Source: Prorocentrum cordatum (lineage: Eukaryota > Sar > Dinophyceae > Prorocentrales > Prorocentraceae). From it: a DNA stretch of 33,500 nt. Numbering within the stretch: position 1 is the first letter of the stretch; each line of letters opens with the position of its first letter. Location: positions 122,501 through 156,000 of the forward strand of contig CAUYUJ010016342.1 of assembly GCA_963575745.1 (NCBI GenBank), in the 5' to 3' direction. Below, piece after piece: positions 1 through 9,128 of this stretch. The position numbers were made by a program, and so were the translations under genes. The notes under the pieces are model-generated. The model searched no databases, was not told where the DNA came from, and worked only from the letters and a program-made list of their open reading frames with translations.

Positions 1-114
1 TACATTTCCAAGCCAGAACCCGAGCTTGGAAACCTGGCCTCCGTCCGTGAAGCCGATGGAGGGACCTCAAGCCGCAGGCTCATGACTTATGAGGCCATCC
101 GAAGCTAGGACCAT

Positions 115-330
115 GTTCTGAAACCGTTCCTGACATCAACGGGAAGCGCGTAAAAGCAACGAATTGCGCAAGAACGTGCAGCATCATCACGATCAAATGG
201 AATGTACGCGAGTTCTCCGAACGCCCACAGGGAATACCCATGGAAACGCGCTCCCCGAACGATCGCAAGCACGCTGCTGAGTCTCCTCTCACGTACTGTG
301 CCTATCCAATATACTTCGTCTCCCCCACGT
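115..330 (+). repeat. Dispersed repeat family D1, copy 1
   Basis: This stretch aligns by eye, at roughly two thirds to three quarters identity, with 1721-1930. Shared landmarks in order are a GCGCGTAMAAGC-like block, GTRCAGCATCAT, a GCGAGYTCTCCGA block, CCACAGGGRATAC, AACGCGCTCCCCGAA and TCGCAAGCACGCT. Both copies run directly into CAT-rich sequence. No terminal inverted repeat or long open frame was recognised, so the class of element is unknown. Confidence 0.6.
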
Positions 331-336
331 TCACAT

Positions 337-931
337 TCATGATGATGATGCTGATGATCATCAGCTTCATGATGATGATGATGATGACGCTGACCATCAT
401 CATCACCCTGATCAGCATCACCATCATCATCAGCAGCATCAGCAACATCATCATCATCATCAGCATCATCGTCATAAGCATCATCCTTATAATCAGCATC
501 ATCGTCATCATCAGCACCATCATCATCACAATTTCCATCATCATCACCCTCATCCTTATCATCATCTGCATCATCATCATCAGTATCACCATCACCAGCA
601 CCGCATTGCATGATCATCACCACCATCAACAGCAGCAACAGCAAAGGCAAGATCATCACCATCGTCATCAGTATCTTATCACAATGATCAGGGTCAGCAC
701 CATCAATAGTATCAGCATCATCATAAACATTGGCTTCGCAACACCAGCGACATCAGCATACTCACCATCATCATCGTCACCACCATCGCCGCAATCATCA
801 TCCATCATCAACATCAGCATCATAATCGTCATCGTCATCATCGTCAACATCACCACCACCACCATCACTATCAACATCATGATCATCACCATCATCAGCA
901 TCATCATCACCGTCCTCATCATCATCATCAA

Positions 932-975
<44 letters not shown>

Positions 976-1004
976 CTACCACCATCATCGGCATCGCCGA
1001 GATC
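337..1004 (+). repeat. CAT trinucleotide microsatellite array
   Basis: About 670 bp are dominated by CAT units on the + strand, interrupted by CAG, CAC and CGT variants; a pure run lies near 935-975. Long Ile- or Met-rich open frames on + and - and Asp-rich frames on - across it are translations of the repeat, not genes. The array starts where dispersed repeat D1 copy 1 ends. Confidence 0.95.
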
Positions 1005-1077
1005 TCCATCGTAATCTGATGGTTTCGGTGACCCTTCCGAAGCGCTTACGTTTTAACAGAAGTAGTTTAAAACCAAG

Positions 1078-1187
1078 CCTGGGTGCCCGGGTTCCCGGGT
1101 GCCCCGGTGCCAGTGCCCGGGTGCCTGGGTGCCCGTGTGCCCGGGTGCCTGGGTGTCCAGGTGCCCGGGTGTCCAGGTGCCCGGTAG

Positions 1188-1188
<1 letters not shown>
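1078..1188 (+). repeat. GGGTGCCC minisatellite
   Basis: A tandem run of 8-10 bp units of the type GGTGCCCGGG, with TGTCCAGG variants, occupies about 110 bp. It is extremely GC-rich and passes directly into the TC/TA dinucleotide run. Confidence 0.9.

Positions 1189-1226
<38 letters not shown>
1189..1226 (+). repeat. (TC)n followed by (TA)n microsatellite
   Basis: About 12 TC units are followed by about 7 TA units. It sits between two minisatellites of unrelated unit sequence. Confidence 0.95.
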
Positions 1227-1425
1227 GCCCTATAGCCCTGTAGCCCTGTAGCCCTATGGCCTGAATAGCCCCATAGCCTTGTTGCCCCATAGCCCTATAG
1301 CCCACCAGCCCCATAACCCTATAGCCCAATAGCCCTATAGCCCTATGGTCCTGTAGCCATGTAGCCCTATAGCCCCAGAGCCTTTAGCCCTATAGCCTTA
1401 TCGCCCCATAGCCCTAAAGCCTTAC
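1226..1425 (+). repeat. TAGCCCTA / TAGCCCTG minisatellite
   Basis: About 200 bp of 8-9 bp units (TAGCCCTA, TAGCCCTG, TAGCCCCA) are repeated with little other sequence. There are no unique spacers, so this is not a CRISPR array. The unit does not match the canonical telomere repeats I know, although the CCCTA core is superficially similar. Confidence 0.9.
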
Positions 1426-1429
1426 AAAG

Positions 1430-1720
1430 ATTATGATTGATGTTTCTCCGGTATCATTGGTTTAATAAGTGCGTGGGCCACCTTGGAACCATCCAAGAGC
1501 GCTCCGACAAAATCTCTCGAAACAGTGATTGTTGCATCCCATTTCTTCGAGTGTGTCTCAGGCCAAACGGCCATGGTTGGAAGTTCCGAAGTAGTCCAGC
1601 GAGTTCAACATCACCATGTTCTGATGATGGCTCAGACAAAACGTTCGTTTTTAGCATACGACGTCTTAAACAATAGCTTCAGGCATGTCGATTGTGAGAG
1701 GATATCTCAAACGAAACGCT
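1430..1720. other. Anonymous sequence, no gene supported
   Basis: About 290 bp of ordinary composition lie between a minisatellite and dispersed repeat D1 copy 2. Only short frames of 67-87 codons overlap on both strands, and none has a coding signature I would defend. Confidence 0.5.
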
Positions 1721-1930
1721 TGTTTTCCGAACCTGTCCTGGCATGAACGGAAATCGCGTACAAGCGATAAGTAGCGCAATAACGTACAGCATCATTAAAA
1801 TAACATGAGTGTGCGCGAGCTCTCCGACGTCCACAGGGGATACCTATCAAACGCGCTCCCCGAAGGTTCGCAAGCACGCTTCTGAGTAACATTTCACTCA
1901 CTGTGCACCTCCGATTCCCTTCATCTCCCC
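1721..1930 (+). repeat. Dispersed repeat family D1, copy 2
   Basis: This is the second copy of the repeat at 115-330, in the same orientation about 1.6 kb downstream. Its landmarks include GCGTACAAGCG, GTACAGCATCAT, CCACAGGGGATACC and AACGCGCTCCCCGAA. CAT/CAC-rich sequence follows it, as after copy 1. Confidence 0.6.
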
Positions 1931-2090
1931 CTCACTGTCATAATCATCGTCACCAGCATCATCGTCACTATCACCAGCACCCACATCGCATCATCGTCAC
2001 CATCATCACCAGCATAATAGCAGTAGAAGTATGATCAGCGTCATCACCGTTACCATCCTGAACACCATCATGATGATCAGCACCATTACA
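1931..2090 (+). repeat. Degenerate CAT/CAC-rich microsatellite
   Basis: CATCRTC and CACCAG units with many interruptions occupy about 160 bp immediately after D1 copy 2. The decay is greater than in the main arrays. Confidence 0.8.
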
Positions 2091-2128
2091 CCAAGAGAAA
2101 ACACCAATCAGTGGATGGTATGACAATT

Positions 2129-2398
2129 AGTGATATGGATATAGAGATCGATTGTGAGATCGATGCTGAGATCGATAGTGAGATCGATCGTGAGGAGGAT
2201 AGTAAGGTCGACGGTGAGACCGCCAGTGAAGTCGATTCATGGAGAACGATAGTGAGATCAATCGTGAGATCGATCGTGAGATCGCTCGTGAGATCGCTCG
2301 TGCGATCTATAGTGAGATCGGTAGTGCGATCCATTGTGAGATTGATAAAGAAGTGGGTAATGAGGTCGACGGTGAGATATCACTAAGGAGATCGACAA
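2129..2398 (+). repeat. GAGATCGATCGT minisatellite, 12-bp unit
   Basis: About 270 bp are built from a 12-bp unit of the form GTGAGATCGATA/C, with variants such as GTGAGATCGCTC. The 82-114 codon open frames across it, with Ile-Val-Arg-Ser or Asp-Ser-Glu-Ile runs, come from the period being a multiple of three. Confidence 0.95.
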
Positions 2399-2505
2399 GG
2401 AACCCAGGAACCCGGAAGCCCGGGAAACCCGCCAGCCACAGAGTTCAGCTCAGAACCAGCAGCCGGGAACCCGGGAACCCAGAACTGGGAACCAGGGAAC
2501 CCGGC
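2398..2505 (+). repeat. GGGAACCC minisatellite
   Basis: Units of the type GGAACCCGG recur at 2400-2430 and 2460-2505, with a short non-repetitive gap between. The 12-bp minisatellite on its left and this one touch without unique sequence. Confidence 0.75.
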
Positions 2506-2582
2506 CGCCTGCCGAAATTGGCCGGGCGGTTGCGCCAAATCGTTCAACCTCCGCTAGGACCCCTTCAGTGCAAGAACTGCTA

Positions 2583-2685
2583 ATCACACCCATCACCATC
2601 ATCATCACCACCATCGTCATCACCATCACCACCATCACCATCATCACCACCACCAGCATCATCATCATCGTCATCATCAAAGGCC
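2583..2685 (+). repeat. CAC/CAT trinucleotide microsatellite
   Basis: About 100 bp of CAT and CAC triplets with occasional CGT lie between short anonymous sequence on the left and the coding-like region on the right. Confidence 0.9.
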
Positions 2686-2783
2686 GCTGCGCTCTCAGGC
2701 CTTCTTAAGGAGTAGCGGCCTTTCTGCAACACCCTCCCGCCAGCCCCAGAGGCGGAGGGCCCGAAGGTACCCCGCACACCGCC

Positions 2784-3782
2784 ATGTCGCCGTGTGGTGT
2801 TCCAGCGCGCGGGCGCCGCGCACCGGCCGAGCATTGTCAGAAGGCCTGGCACCACATGACCTCGGCGGAGGAAGCACGTTGTGCGCCCCCGTGGTCGGGC
2901 GGCGCTCACGAGCTCAGGCGCACCGCGATCGGCTTCGACGGCGCCACTTCCGGATGGGTGCTGCCACTGGCCTTCCGCCAGGACTTGTACTACGACAAGA
3001 GGACCGACAGGATCTACGACATGCAGATGACCTATCGCACACCGCCGTCGTCACCGACAAGGTGCCAGAGCTCATCCTCGAGGAGAGCTTGAACGAGAGC
3101 ACGCAGTTCACGTGCGATTTCTCCCACACGCTTGAGGAGGAACTGCGCTACGGGACCAAGCTCAACACCTCGACCACAAGGGACGAGATCAGCCGCCCGA
3201 ACGAGCATACCGACTCCATCGATGAGTTTATCCCCGTCGACATCAGCGACGCCATCAACCAGGCCATCGCCATCCAGAGGACCCGCCTCACGGGCACCAG
3301 CGAAGAGATCGTATGCTCGGCCGTCGAGCGCGTGTTCGACGCCACCGTTTCTCACCCCTTCTGGGAACAGGACGGCACGCTGATGGCTGTCTATCGATTA
3401 CAGCAACGACCTCGACGCTTACCGCGGGCTCCACTGAGCACGCACAAGCATTGCTAGCGCCTTTTGCTATGTCTCGTTTTTTTTCCAGCCACGCCCGTGC
3501 CCGAGCACGCACGCTGCTATAGTCGATGCGGACAATGGCCTCGACTTCCGTTCGCTGCATGGTCATGTATCGAGCGTCAGTGTATGCCGAAATTCTTTCG
3601 TCGCGTGGCTAGCGCTGCGCAAGACGCCTCCCTGTGCAGCACCCACGGATGCCGGGCCCATGCGGGGCAGTACGAAATCATTGGATGCTCTCTGCGACGG
3701 ACCCTCGATTGCATACGACTGTGTTCACTTTGTGTGTTGCTTGGTCCTGATGTCGGGAAACGAATCGTCATCATCATCATAA
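2784..3782 (+). pseudogene. Broken coding region, unknown protein
   Basis: A protein-like signal runs left to right but changes frame. From about 2900 to 3045 the frame of codons starting at positions divisible by three reads like protein (for example RQDLYYDKRTDRIYDMQM). From about 3045 to 3390 a different frame takes over, with GC-rich third positions and pieces such as ELILEESLNESTQF and DEFIPVDISDAINQ. From about 3387 the first frame resumes (SIDYSNDLDAYRGLH), reaches a TGA at 3435-3437, then continues protein-like (VDADNGLDFRSLHGH) to a TAA at 3780, just inside a CAT array. A pyrimidine run plus CAG at 3473-3489 resembles an intron 3' end, so the TGA may be intronic. The two frame changes compensate. 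This could be a frameshifted pseudogene, a gene with sequencing errors or one with tiny introns. The family was not recognised, and the start at 2784 is only the first ATG in frame. Confidence 0.5.
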
Positions 3783-3820
3783 TCATCATCAACACCACCA
3801 CCGTCATCATCATCACCACC

Positions 3821-3853
<33 letters not shown>

Positions 3854-3857
3854 GTCG

Positions 3858-3914
<57 letters not shown>

Positions 3915-4020
3915 GCAGCATCATCATCATCATCATCCTCATCCTCATCCTCATCCTCATCCTCCTCATCATCATCACCATCATCATCATCATCAGCATC
4001 TTCATCACCATCACCATCAC

Positions 4021-4057
<37 letters not shown>

Positions 4058-4250
4058 GGCATCACCATCACCATCACCATCAGCATCATCATCAGCATCA
4101 TCATCACCATCACCATCATCATCGTCATCATCAACATCGCCATAGCCATAGTACTTCATCATCGTCATCATCATCGTCATCATCCTCATCATCCTCGTCA
4201 TCCTCGTCAGCATCGTCATCTGCATCGTCACCACAGGCATCCCCATCATG
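3766..4250 (+). repeat. CAT microsatellite array
   Basis: About 485 bp of nearly uninterrupted CAT with CAC, CTC and CGT variants. A pure run of over 25 units lies near 3855-3915. The upstream coding-like frame terminates four serine codons into it. Long Met, Ile and Asp frames here are repeat artefacts. Confidence 0.95.
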
Positions 4251-4448
4251 ATCTGGTCAGTTCGAGCACCCGTCCGAACGCAGCGTCAAGCGGATGTCTG
4301 CAGCGGCACGCTCACTCTTCCCGTCGCTCTCGGCCTCCGGGGGCCCAGAGAGGGGGCCCCTCGGAGCCTTCACTGAAGTGCCCAACACGTTGGACGTCTG
4401 AGATTCGGACCTCGGTCTTTATTGACCTCTCACGCTTGGGATGCGGAC
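4251..4448. other. Anonymous sequence with a GC-rich imperfect hairpin
   Basis: About 200 bp without a supportable gene. Near 4330-4370 complementary GGCTCCGAGG-type and CCTCCGGGGG-type segments could form an imperfect hairpin. The - frame of 157 codons across here also covers the M2 element and is not supported. Confidence 0.4.
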
Positions 4449-4453
4449 ATCTC

Positions 4454-4617
4454 TGAAGGGGCCAAGGGACACACAAATAAATACACACAAATGACAGGAT
4501 TCCCCATATTTTCCCATATGTTCTGGGATTCTGGCTTTCCCCCCCACCTCCCAGAGGTTCCCATGTTTTCTGGGAAATCGACGATGAATTGTGTCTGTGT
4601 GTTTCTTCCCCTCCTGA
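4454..4617 (+). mobile_element. MITE-like element M2, copy a
   Basis: A 164-bp copy of family M2. It starts TGAAGGGGCC and ends CCCCTCCTGA, whose complement TCAGGAGGGG is an imperfect match to the start. It is flanked by a perfect 5-bp direct duplication, ATCTC, at 4449-4453 and 4618-4622. The interior has the family landmarks ACACAAATAAATACAC, CCCATATTTTCCCATAT and GACGATRAATTGTGTCTGT. No coding capacity is seen. Confidence 0.85.
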
Positions 4618-4622
4618 ATCTC

Positions 4623-5100
4623 CTCTCACTTCTGCCCAGACTCTGCCCAACCTCCTTTTTCGAACACTACGCCCGCAAGTCTCAGCAACAGGGCGTCTCG
4701 TGGTGGGCCTCGCTAAAAAGTCGACCGAAACCGGCGCGACGGAAGCACGTAAGATCCCGTCGGGGGGCCAAGAGGAAGCACGCACGGGGACTGCCGGGGA
4801 CGGAAGAGGCGGACCAGCCCCATCTCCATCTCCAACGTGCCACCCCTACGTGCTCCCACCTCTGTGAGAGCAGCACTGTAGGGACTGCCCAACCTCCGCC
4901 GGCTTCCGCCGGCGGCGGAGCCAGCCCGCATCTCGCCCCCGCCCGCCTCCGCGCACCTGCCGCCCGGCGGCAGAAGGTCCACCGCTCGCGCCCACGGCCG
5001 GGGGGCGTCCTGCAGCACGGCCCGAGGGCTGCCGAGGCCTCTCGTGTCCCCATGCGCCTCCCCGCCCCTCCTCCTCCGACAGAACTGAGCCCTCACGACC
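4623..5100. other. GC-rich anonymous sequence
   Basis: The stretch becomes increasingly GC-rich, with GCC/GGC-rich hairpins near 4900-4920 and 4965-5000. All frames are stop-poor because of composition. A 359-codon + frame crosses both the M2 element and the following pyrimidine tract, so I do not accept it. Confidence 0.4.
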
Positions 5101-5104
5101 TGCC

Positions 5105-5107
5105 TTG

Positions 5108-5138
<31 letters not shown>

Positions 5139-5460
5139 CATCCCCACCACTCCCCTCCCACCTTCCCCCCCCCCTCGCTGCTTCCCTTTCTCCTTCCCTC
5201 TCGAACCCTCCCTCCCTTCCGCCATTCGCTCCCGCTGCCCTCGTCCTTTCCCCCCCGGACCTCTCCCCCTCCTCACCCTCCTCACTCATCCCAGCAAATC
5301 CGAAACATCCCCCGTTCCCCCTCCATCCCACTGGCCCTCCCGCCTCCTTCCCCTTCCTCGTCGCCACTCACCCATATCCTTCCTGTCTCCGAGCAGGACC
5401 AAACCCTCCTCTTCCCCGAGCCTGACTCGTACTCCAGCCCGTCTCTTTTTCAGCACGCGT
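5105..5460 (+). repeat. (TC)n run and polypyrimidine tract
   Basis: About 13 TC units at 5107-5133 open into about 330 bp made almost entirely of C and T on the + strand, such as CCCTCCC and TTCCCTC. Pro/Ser/Leu-rich + frames and Gly/Arg/Glu-rich - frames here follow from composition. Such homopurine-homopyrimidine DNA can adopt triplex structure. Confidence 0.85.
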
Positions 5461-5640
5461 GTCACCGTGTCGGCCTCCGCGGCCTCGTCGGACCATGCTG
5501 AAAATGGCAGCGGCATGCGAAGACAGCAAGTGCACAAGTGGCGCGATAATTACTGCACGCAACGCTGCATGGCAAACGAAGACACATGCAAAAGGCAACC
5601 TATGAACAACACGCTTGTCGCCCCTCCTCGTCCTCCACCC
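5461..5640. other. Anonymous sequence
   Basis: Mixed-composition sequence lies between two polypyrimidine tracts. No frame is convincing and no repeat was recognised. Confidence 0.4.
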
Positions 5641-5785
5641 CTCCCTCTCGGCAAAGGGCCGCGCTACCGAAAGAGTCCCGACGCGAGGCGCCACGTAATT
5701 TACAGTCGAAGACCGCAGCCGCGCTTGCGCCTGCTTCGCTGCTGGCGGAGAAGGGCTAGGGGGACGAGGAAGAAAGTCATAACTA

Positions 5786-5906
5786 CACCTTCGCTTCGCT
5801 CACCCCTCTCCTCCTCTCCTCCATCTCACCATCCCCCTCTCCTCACTCTCCCTCGTCTCCCTCCTGCTCCTCCTGCTCCTCCTGCTCGGCCTCCTCCTCC
5901 CCTAGA
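5786..5906 (+). repeat. Second polypyrimidine tract with CTCCTG units
   Basis: C/T-rich sequence contains tandem CTCCTGCTC units near its right end. It resembles the tract at 5133-5460 but has no shared unit. Confidence 0.75.
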
Positions 5907-5944
5907 TACCTTCCAAATGGGGTCCGAGTAGATGGGGTCGGAGG

Positions 5945-6085
5945 ATCGCGTCGAATCGCCGTCGCATCGCCGATGCATCAACGATGCGTTTGCGACGTCA
6001 GCGCTGCATCGGTGACGTCGGCGTGGAGAAAATCAGGCTCCACACGGAGCCGCATCGCCGGTGCATCGATGATGCGGCGCAACCC
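5945..6085. repeat. Imperfect inverted repeats rich in GCATCG
   Basis: Segments resembling CGCATCGCCGATGCATC on the left and GATGCATCGATGATGCGGCG on the right are imperfectly complementary, with further short GCATC/GATGC palindromes between. It could be a decayed hairpin element. No flanking duplication was found. Confidence 0.4.
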
Positions 6086-6089
6086 GGCG

Positions 6090-6440
6090 ACCTCATCAGC
6101 TTTGATCCCACTTGGGAGGCCTGGATGAAGGGAGCATGGGAGGAGGGAGAACAGGGAAGAGAAGGTTCGGTGGCAACTCACGGAAGCGTCCCATGCCACC
6201 TTGCTGGCTCTTTGCGAATCGACGCTGACCGACGCTAACCGACGCCAACCGACGCTAAATCCACGCTCATCGACGATAAATCTGCGATCTCTCCATCTAG
6301 CACGAGACGCTGGCGCACGCGAATGCACTCTCAAGACGGGAATTATAATTACGAAGACGCACGAGGCTACCATGAGTTGCTACCGAAGGGATCAAGGATA
6401 GGTGGCGACATCCGGACCCTACCTCCTACGAGCCACCGAT
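6090..6440. other. Anonymous sequence with a short CGACGCTAAC repeat
   Basis: No gene is supported. A few tandem variants of a 10-bp unit, CGACGCTAAC, occur at about 6219-6270. The rest is not repetitive to my eye. Confidence 0.45.
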
Positions 6441-6447
6441 TCTCCTG

Positions 6448-6529
6448 ACTCGATGGGAGGCGGGGGTGGGGCCTGGATTTCGCCACGCGCTCGACGCATT
6501 CCGCACCGTACCCCCGCCGCCCATCGAGT
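6448..6529. repeat. Inverted repeat, 20-bp arms
   Basis: The left arm (6448-6467, beginning ACTCGATGGG) and right arm (6510-6529) are complementary at 19 of 20 positions around a 42-bp loop. It may be a miniature inverted-repeat element. I did not find a target duplication. Confidence 0.75.
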
Positions 6530-6584
6530 TGCGCCAATCGTCGATCGGCGAGGGTGGAGCTCGAACTTCGCCACCGAGGAGGAG

Positions 6585-6730
6585 CTCTTCCCCCCCGCGG
6601 CTCGGCACGCGCGCGCGTGCACGGCAGGGAGCCGGCGGCAACAGGGCGGGGGCCACGCGGGCCCGCGCGCCCGCGCCAGCGGCGGCCCCGCGCGCCCCCG
6701 CGGCCCCCGCGCCCGCGGAAGCACCGCGGA
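6585..6730. repeat. GCGCCCGCG-rich simple sequence
   Basis: About 145 bp of nearly pure G and C with CGCGCCC and GCCCGCG motifs. Stops are absent from several frames for compositional reasons, so Ala/Arg/Pro-rich frames here were not called genes. Confidence 0.7.
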
Positions 6731-6915
6731 GGAGGCCTGGGCGTGCCGTGGGGGACGGCGTGCCCATCGACAGCCGTCGTCGAGCCGTCGCGCCCGGGGG
6801 TCAGGAGCGCGGCTCGCACGCACAAAGGAGCAGGCCCAGTCGACCAGGCAGCCCTGCTGGCCCGCAGCTGCAAGGGTCATTACCCTGGCGCCGAGCTGCC
6901 CCATGCGAGGCAGTG

Positions 6916-7088
6916 CAGTCAACCCATATAGCAAGGATGCGCGATGAGGGTGCAAGGGCCTTGGACGCCCATTTCGAAGCTTTCCGAGCGGGGCGCGGCC
7001 GACGAAAGCGGCGAAGGACGGACCGAGGAGGCAAAGATGCAAGGCTACCCTTGGGAAGGTTGCCCATCCTTACTATTCGGGTTGACTG
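6916..7088. mobile_element. Possible inverted-repeat element M5
   Basis: The termini CAGTCAACCCATATAG at 6916 and the complement of the sequence ending at 7088 match at 21 of 24 positions, giving a 173-bp unit. Weaker complementarity continues outward for about 10 bp, so the true ends are uncertain. No target duplication was recognised. The interior has no recognisable coding. Confidence 0.6.
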
Positions 7089-7129
7089 TAGCCGCCATCG
7101 GCTGGGTTGGTCTCACCCTGGAGGGGGGG

Positions 7130-7270
7130 GGTCCCTGGTTGCGGGGCGGGGATTTATCCAAATTCACCGCCTGGGGGACAAACGCCCTGCGACCCCAGGG
7201 AGCGATGGGCATTGACACGTCTGGGCCCCCTGTGAGCACAAAACCATCGACGTCCACCGCCTACCGGAGT
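7130..7270. repeat. Repeat related to 21690-21760 and 22505-22567
   Basis: A segment GGGGATTTATCCAAATTC leading into CACCGCCTGGG resembles the sequence at 21693-21719. A second CCACCGCCTACC block follows near 7254-7266. Unlike the other two copies, this one does not form an obvious hairpin. Confidence 0.45.
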
Positions 7271-7271
7271 C

Positions 7272-7767
7272 CCCTCCTAAGAGGTCTTCGCAATAACGAT
7301 TAACTGCGGGTGACTGAATCCGATCAATTACGGGGTGGCGGGTGGACCCAGACTAGGCCCGGGATTACGCCAGAGTGGACCAAAGTGAACGTGATCAAGC
7401 CGGATTAAGCGGGATCGTGCAGGGCTAGGCCAATTTCGACCACGGATATACCAGCGCCGATACTAGATTCAACCTCTGGCCTCCCGAAATTGTGGCCTCC
7501 TGGAGCTGGCTCTGGCTTCTCCAGTGGTGGCCCTGGGGGCGGCCGCAGAACTGGCGGCAGGGCGCTCCAGCGGCCCGACCAGGACCACGCGGCAAGGTGT
7601 GCGGGGGCCTCCCGGGCGCACATCTGGACAGGCACGGCTGAGAGGCACCGTTGCTTGGTCGGGGGCCCCCCCTGGCGTTCGGTGAGGCTTCGGATTGCGC
7701 ACAGACGAACCCCCCAGGTGGTCCCAGCTGGCCTCGTCAGGCCCCCGGACGAGTCCGGGGCGGCTCA
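7272..7767. other. Anonymous GC-rich sequence
   Basis: About 500 bp without a defensible gene. Frames of 76-156 codons are open on both strands, as expected from high GC, and no repeat was recognised. Element M1 copy A follows. Confidence 0.4.
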
Positions 7768-7771
7768 ACCC

Positions 7772-7902
7772 CTTGCCATCGCTCGGACGTCCATTTCCCG
7801 TGCATTTTTAGGTTTCGTGCGTGATTTTTTTGCTCGATGGTCCAGGATGGTCCTCGAGGGTTCTCGCCGAGAAAAAAATACACACGTCCGGGCGATGCCA
7901 GG
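7772..7902 (+). mobile_element. MITE-like element M1, copy A
   Basis: A 131-bp copy of family M1. The left terminus CTTGCCATCGCTCGGACGT is matched in inverse orientation at the right, with core ACGTCCGGGCGATGCC. The direct 4-bp duplication ACCC lies at 7768-7771 and 7903-7906. The interior carries the family landmarks GTTTCGTGCGTG, a T-run, TCCAGGATG and TCTCGCCG. The interior is not symmetrical. Confidence 0.85.
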
Positions 7903-7929
7903 ACCCTGGAGCGCGCTGAGCGCCGCAGG

Positions 7930-7950
7930 GGCGCCGCCAGAGGCGGCGCC
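7930..7950. repeat. Perfect 9-bp-arm GC hairpin
   Basis: GGCGCCGCC and GGCGGCGCC are perfect complements around a 3-base loop. This is a short and very stable hairpin of unknown role. Confidence 0.7.
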
Positions 7951-8436
7951 AGGGTGCTGAGACAGCCCAGGGCTGCTCAGGTGGCCTGCTGAGGCCAGCG
8001 GGGACTCCCTCGGGAGGCCCCCCCCCTGCACGCAACTGAAGCCCCGCGACTTGTGGCTGCGCGGGCAGAGGGCTGCAGATGTGTAGCAGGAGCCTGAAGA
8101 TTGCGGCGATGCGCTGCGTGGTGCGCACAGGTGGCGACGAAGAGACGCAGGACGCCAGCAGGCGCAAAGCCCGCTGCCGTCGTGGTGTTCCACCCGTCCG
8201 TGCCGCCAGAACGTCGGGCTGGCCAAGTGCGAATGAATAGGACGCCCGACGACCCCGTCGCCCCTCTCGTAGCCCACTCCGCTACTGGCATCGCCCGCCC
8301 CCGCCATCGGCGCACGCCCGCCCGCCGGCGCCAGCCCAGCTGGAAAAGCGACCGCCGCCCCACAGCCCGTCGGCTGTAGGCGCGAGCGACACGCACCCGC
8401 CGACGCCCCTGCGGAAAGCCTGCCTCCACGCAAGCG

Positions 8437-8620
8437 GCGCCATGAGGCTACGTGGTCGTACCACTGCCAGGGGAAAGGCGGGGACCTGATGCGCGAGGGG
8501 AGCTCTGCCGCACACTTCTGCCGAAGCATTGACCAAGTCCGAAAAGCGATGATGGGCTCCCACGTCTGCACTGAAAGCTTGGGCATGGCCCCGGTGTCGT
8601 TGAGGATGCCAGCCGGCGGC
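8437..8620 (-). CDS. Possible exon fragment, unknown protein
   Basis: Within a long open - frame (7765-8868) this part alone reads protein-like, with pieces such as AMPKLSVQTWEPII and FPWQWYDHVAS and mostly G or C at third positions. The rest of the frame is low-complexity Arg/Ala/Pro/Gly, and its C-terminal end is simply the translation of element M1 copy A, so the full frame is not a gene. It could be one exon of a gene or a chance effect of high GC. No family was recognised and no splice sites were fixed. Confidence 0.2.
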
Positions 8621-8767
8621 GGCGGGCTGCGTGCCACTGCGGACGCACGCGACGCCGACCCCTCGCGGACATCGCAGGGGGGGAGCCTGAGGGACCATCT
8701 AGTCGGCGAGGGAGCGGGCCCCCACGGGCGATTTGACCCCGATGGGGGAGCCCGCCCGCGCGCAAGG

Positions 8768-8825
8768 GACTGCACGGGCGCTGACCCAGGTGGCGCGACT
8801 GCACGGGCGCTGACCCAGGTAGCGC
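8768..8825 (+). repeat. Two-copy 29-bp tandem repeat
   Basis: Two adjacent 29-bp units beginning GACTGCACGGGCGCTGACC differ at one position. It is a short local duplication inside GC-rich sequence. Confidence 0.9.
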
Positions 8826-9128
8826 GCAGGGCCACCACCTTCTGCCAGGGCTTCGTCAGGGGAAGCACTTGGAGCTGCCTTCGCCGCTCCTCTGGTCAGG
8901 AGAGGATGCAGGTGGACGCCCCTGGCGGAACCGCCAGCATGGCGAAACCAGGCAGTGGGGATGCTTGCCTGCGCCGCGGATGCGCACTGCCCCTGCGTGT
9001 CCGCCATACGCGGCGCGCACGCGTTGACGCCAGGACTGTGTTGCTCCCTGCCCCCCTTCCTCCTTGGTGGCCTGTTGCTTGAACTGCTCTGCGGCGAGAG
9101 CAGCTCGCCCTCCGTTGGGAGGGACCTC

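Noticed and set aside
1226-1425. CRISPR-like or telomere-like array
   Set aside because: Units are contiguous with no unique spacers, and the 8-9 bp unit does not match a standard telomere repeat.
3464-3783. Alternative + frame starting at 3464 (330 codons)
   Set aside because: It passes through the whole CAT array. The frame in the other phase, which stops at 3780, is more protein-like.
337-4250. Long Ile-, Met- and Asp-rich open frames across the CAT arrays
   Set aside because: They are direct translations of CAT/ATC/TCA and their complements, occur in several frames at once and end with the arrays.
4422-5501. 359-codon + frame
   Set aside because: It crosses element M2 copy a and a polypyrimidine tract, and has no protein-like core.
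7765-8868. 367-codon - frame, the longest ATG-initiated frame
   Set aside because: Its C-terminal end is the M1 element, and most of the rest is low-complexity sequence expected at high GC. Only a short internal part is kept as a weak exon candidate.
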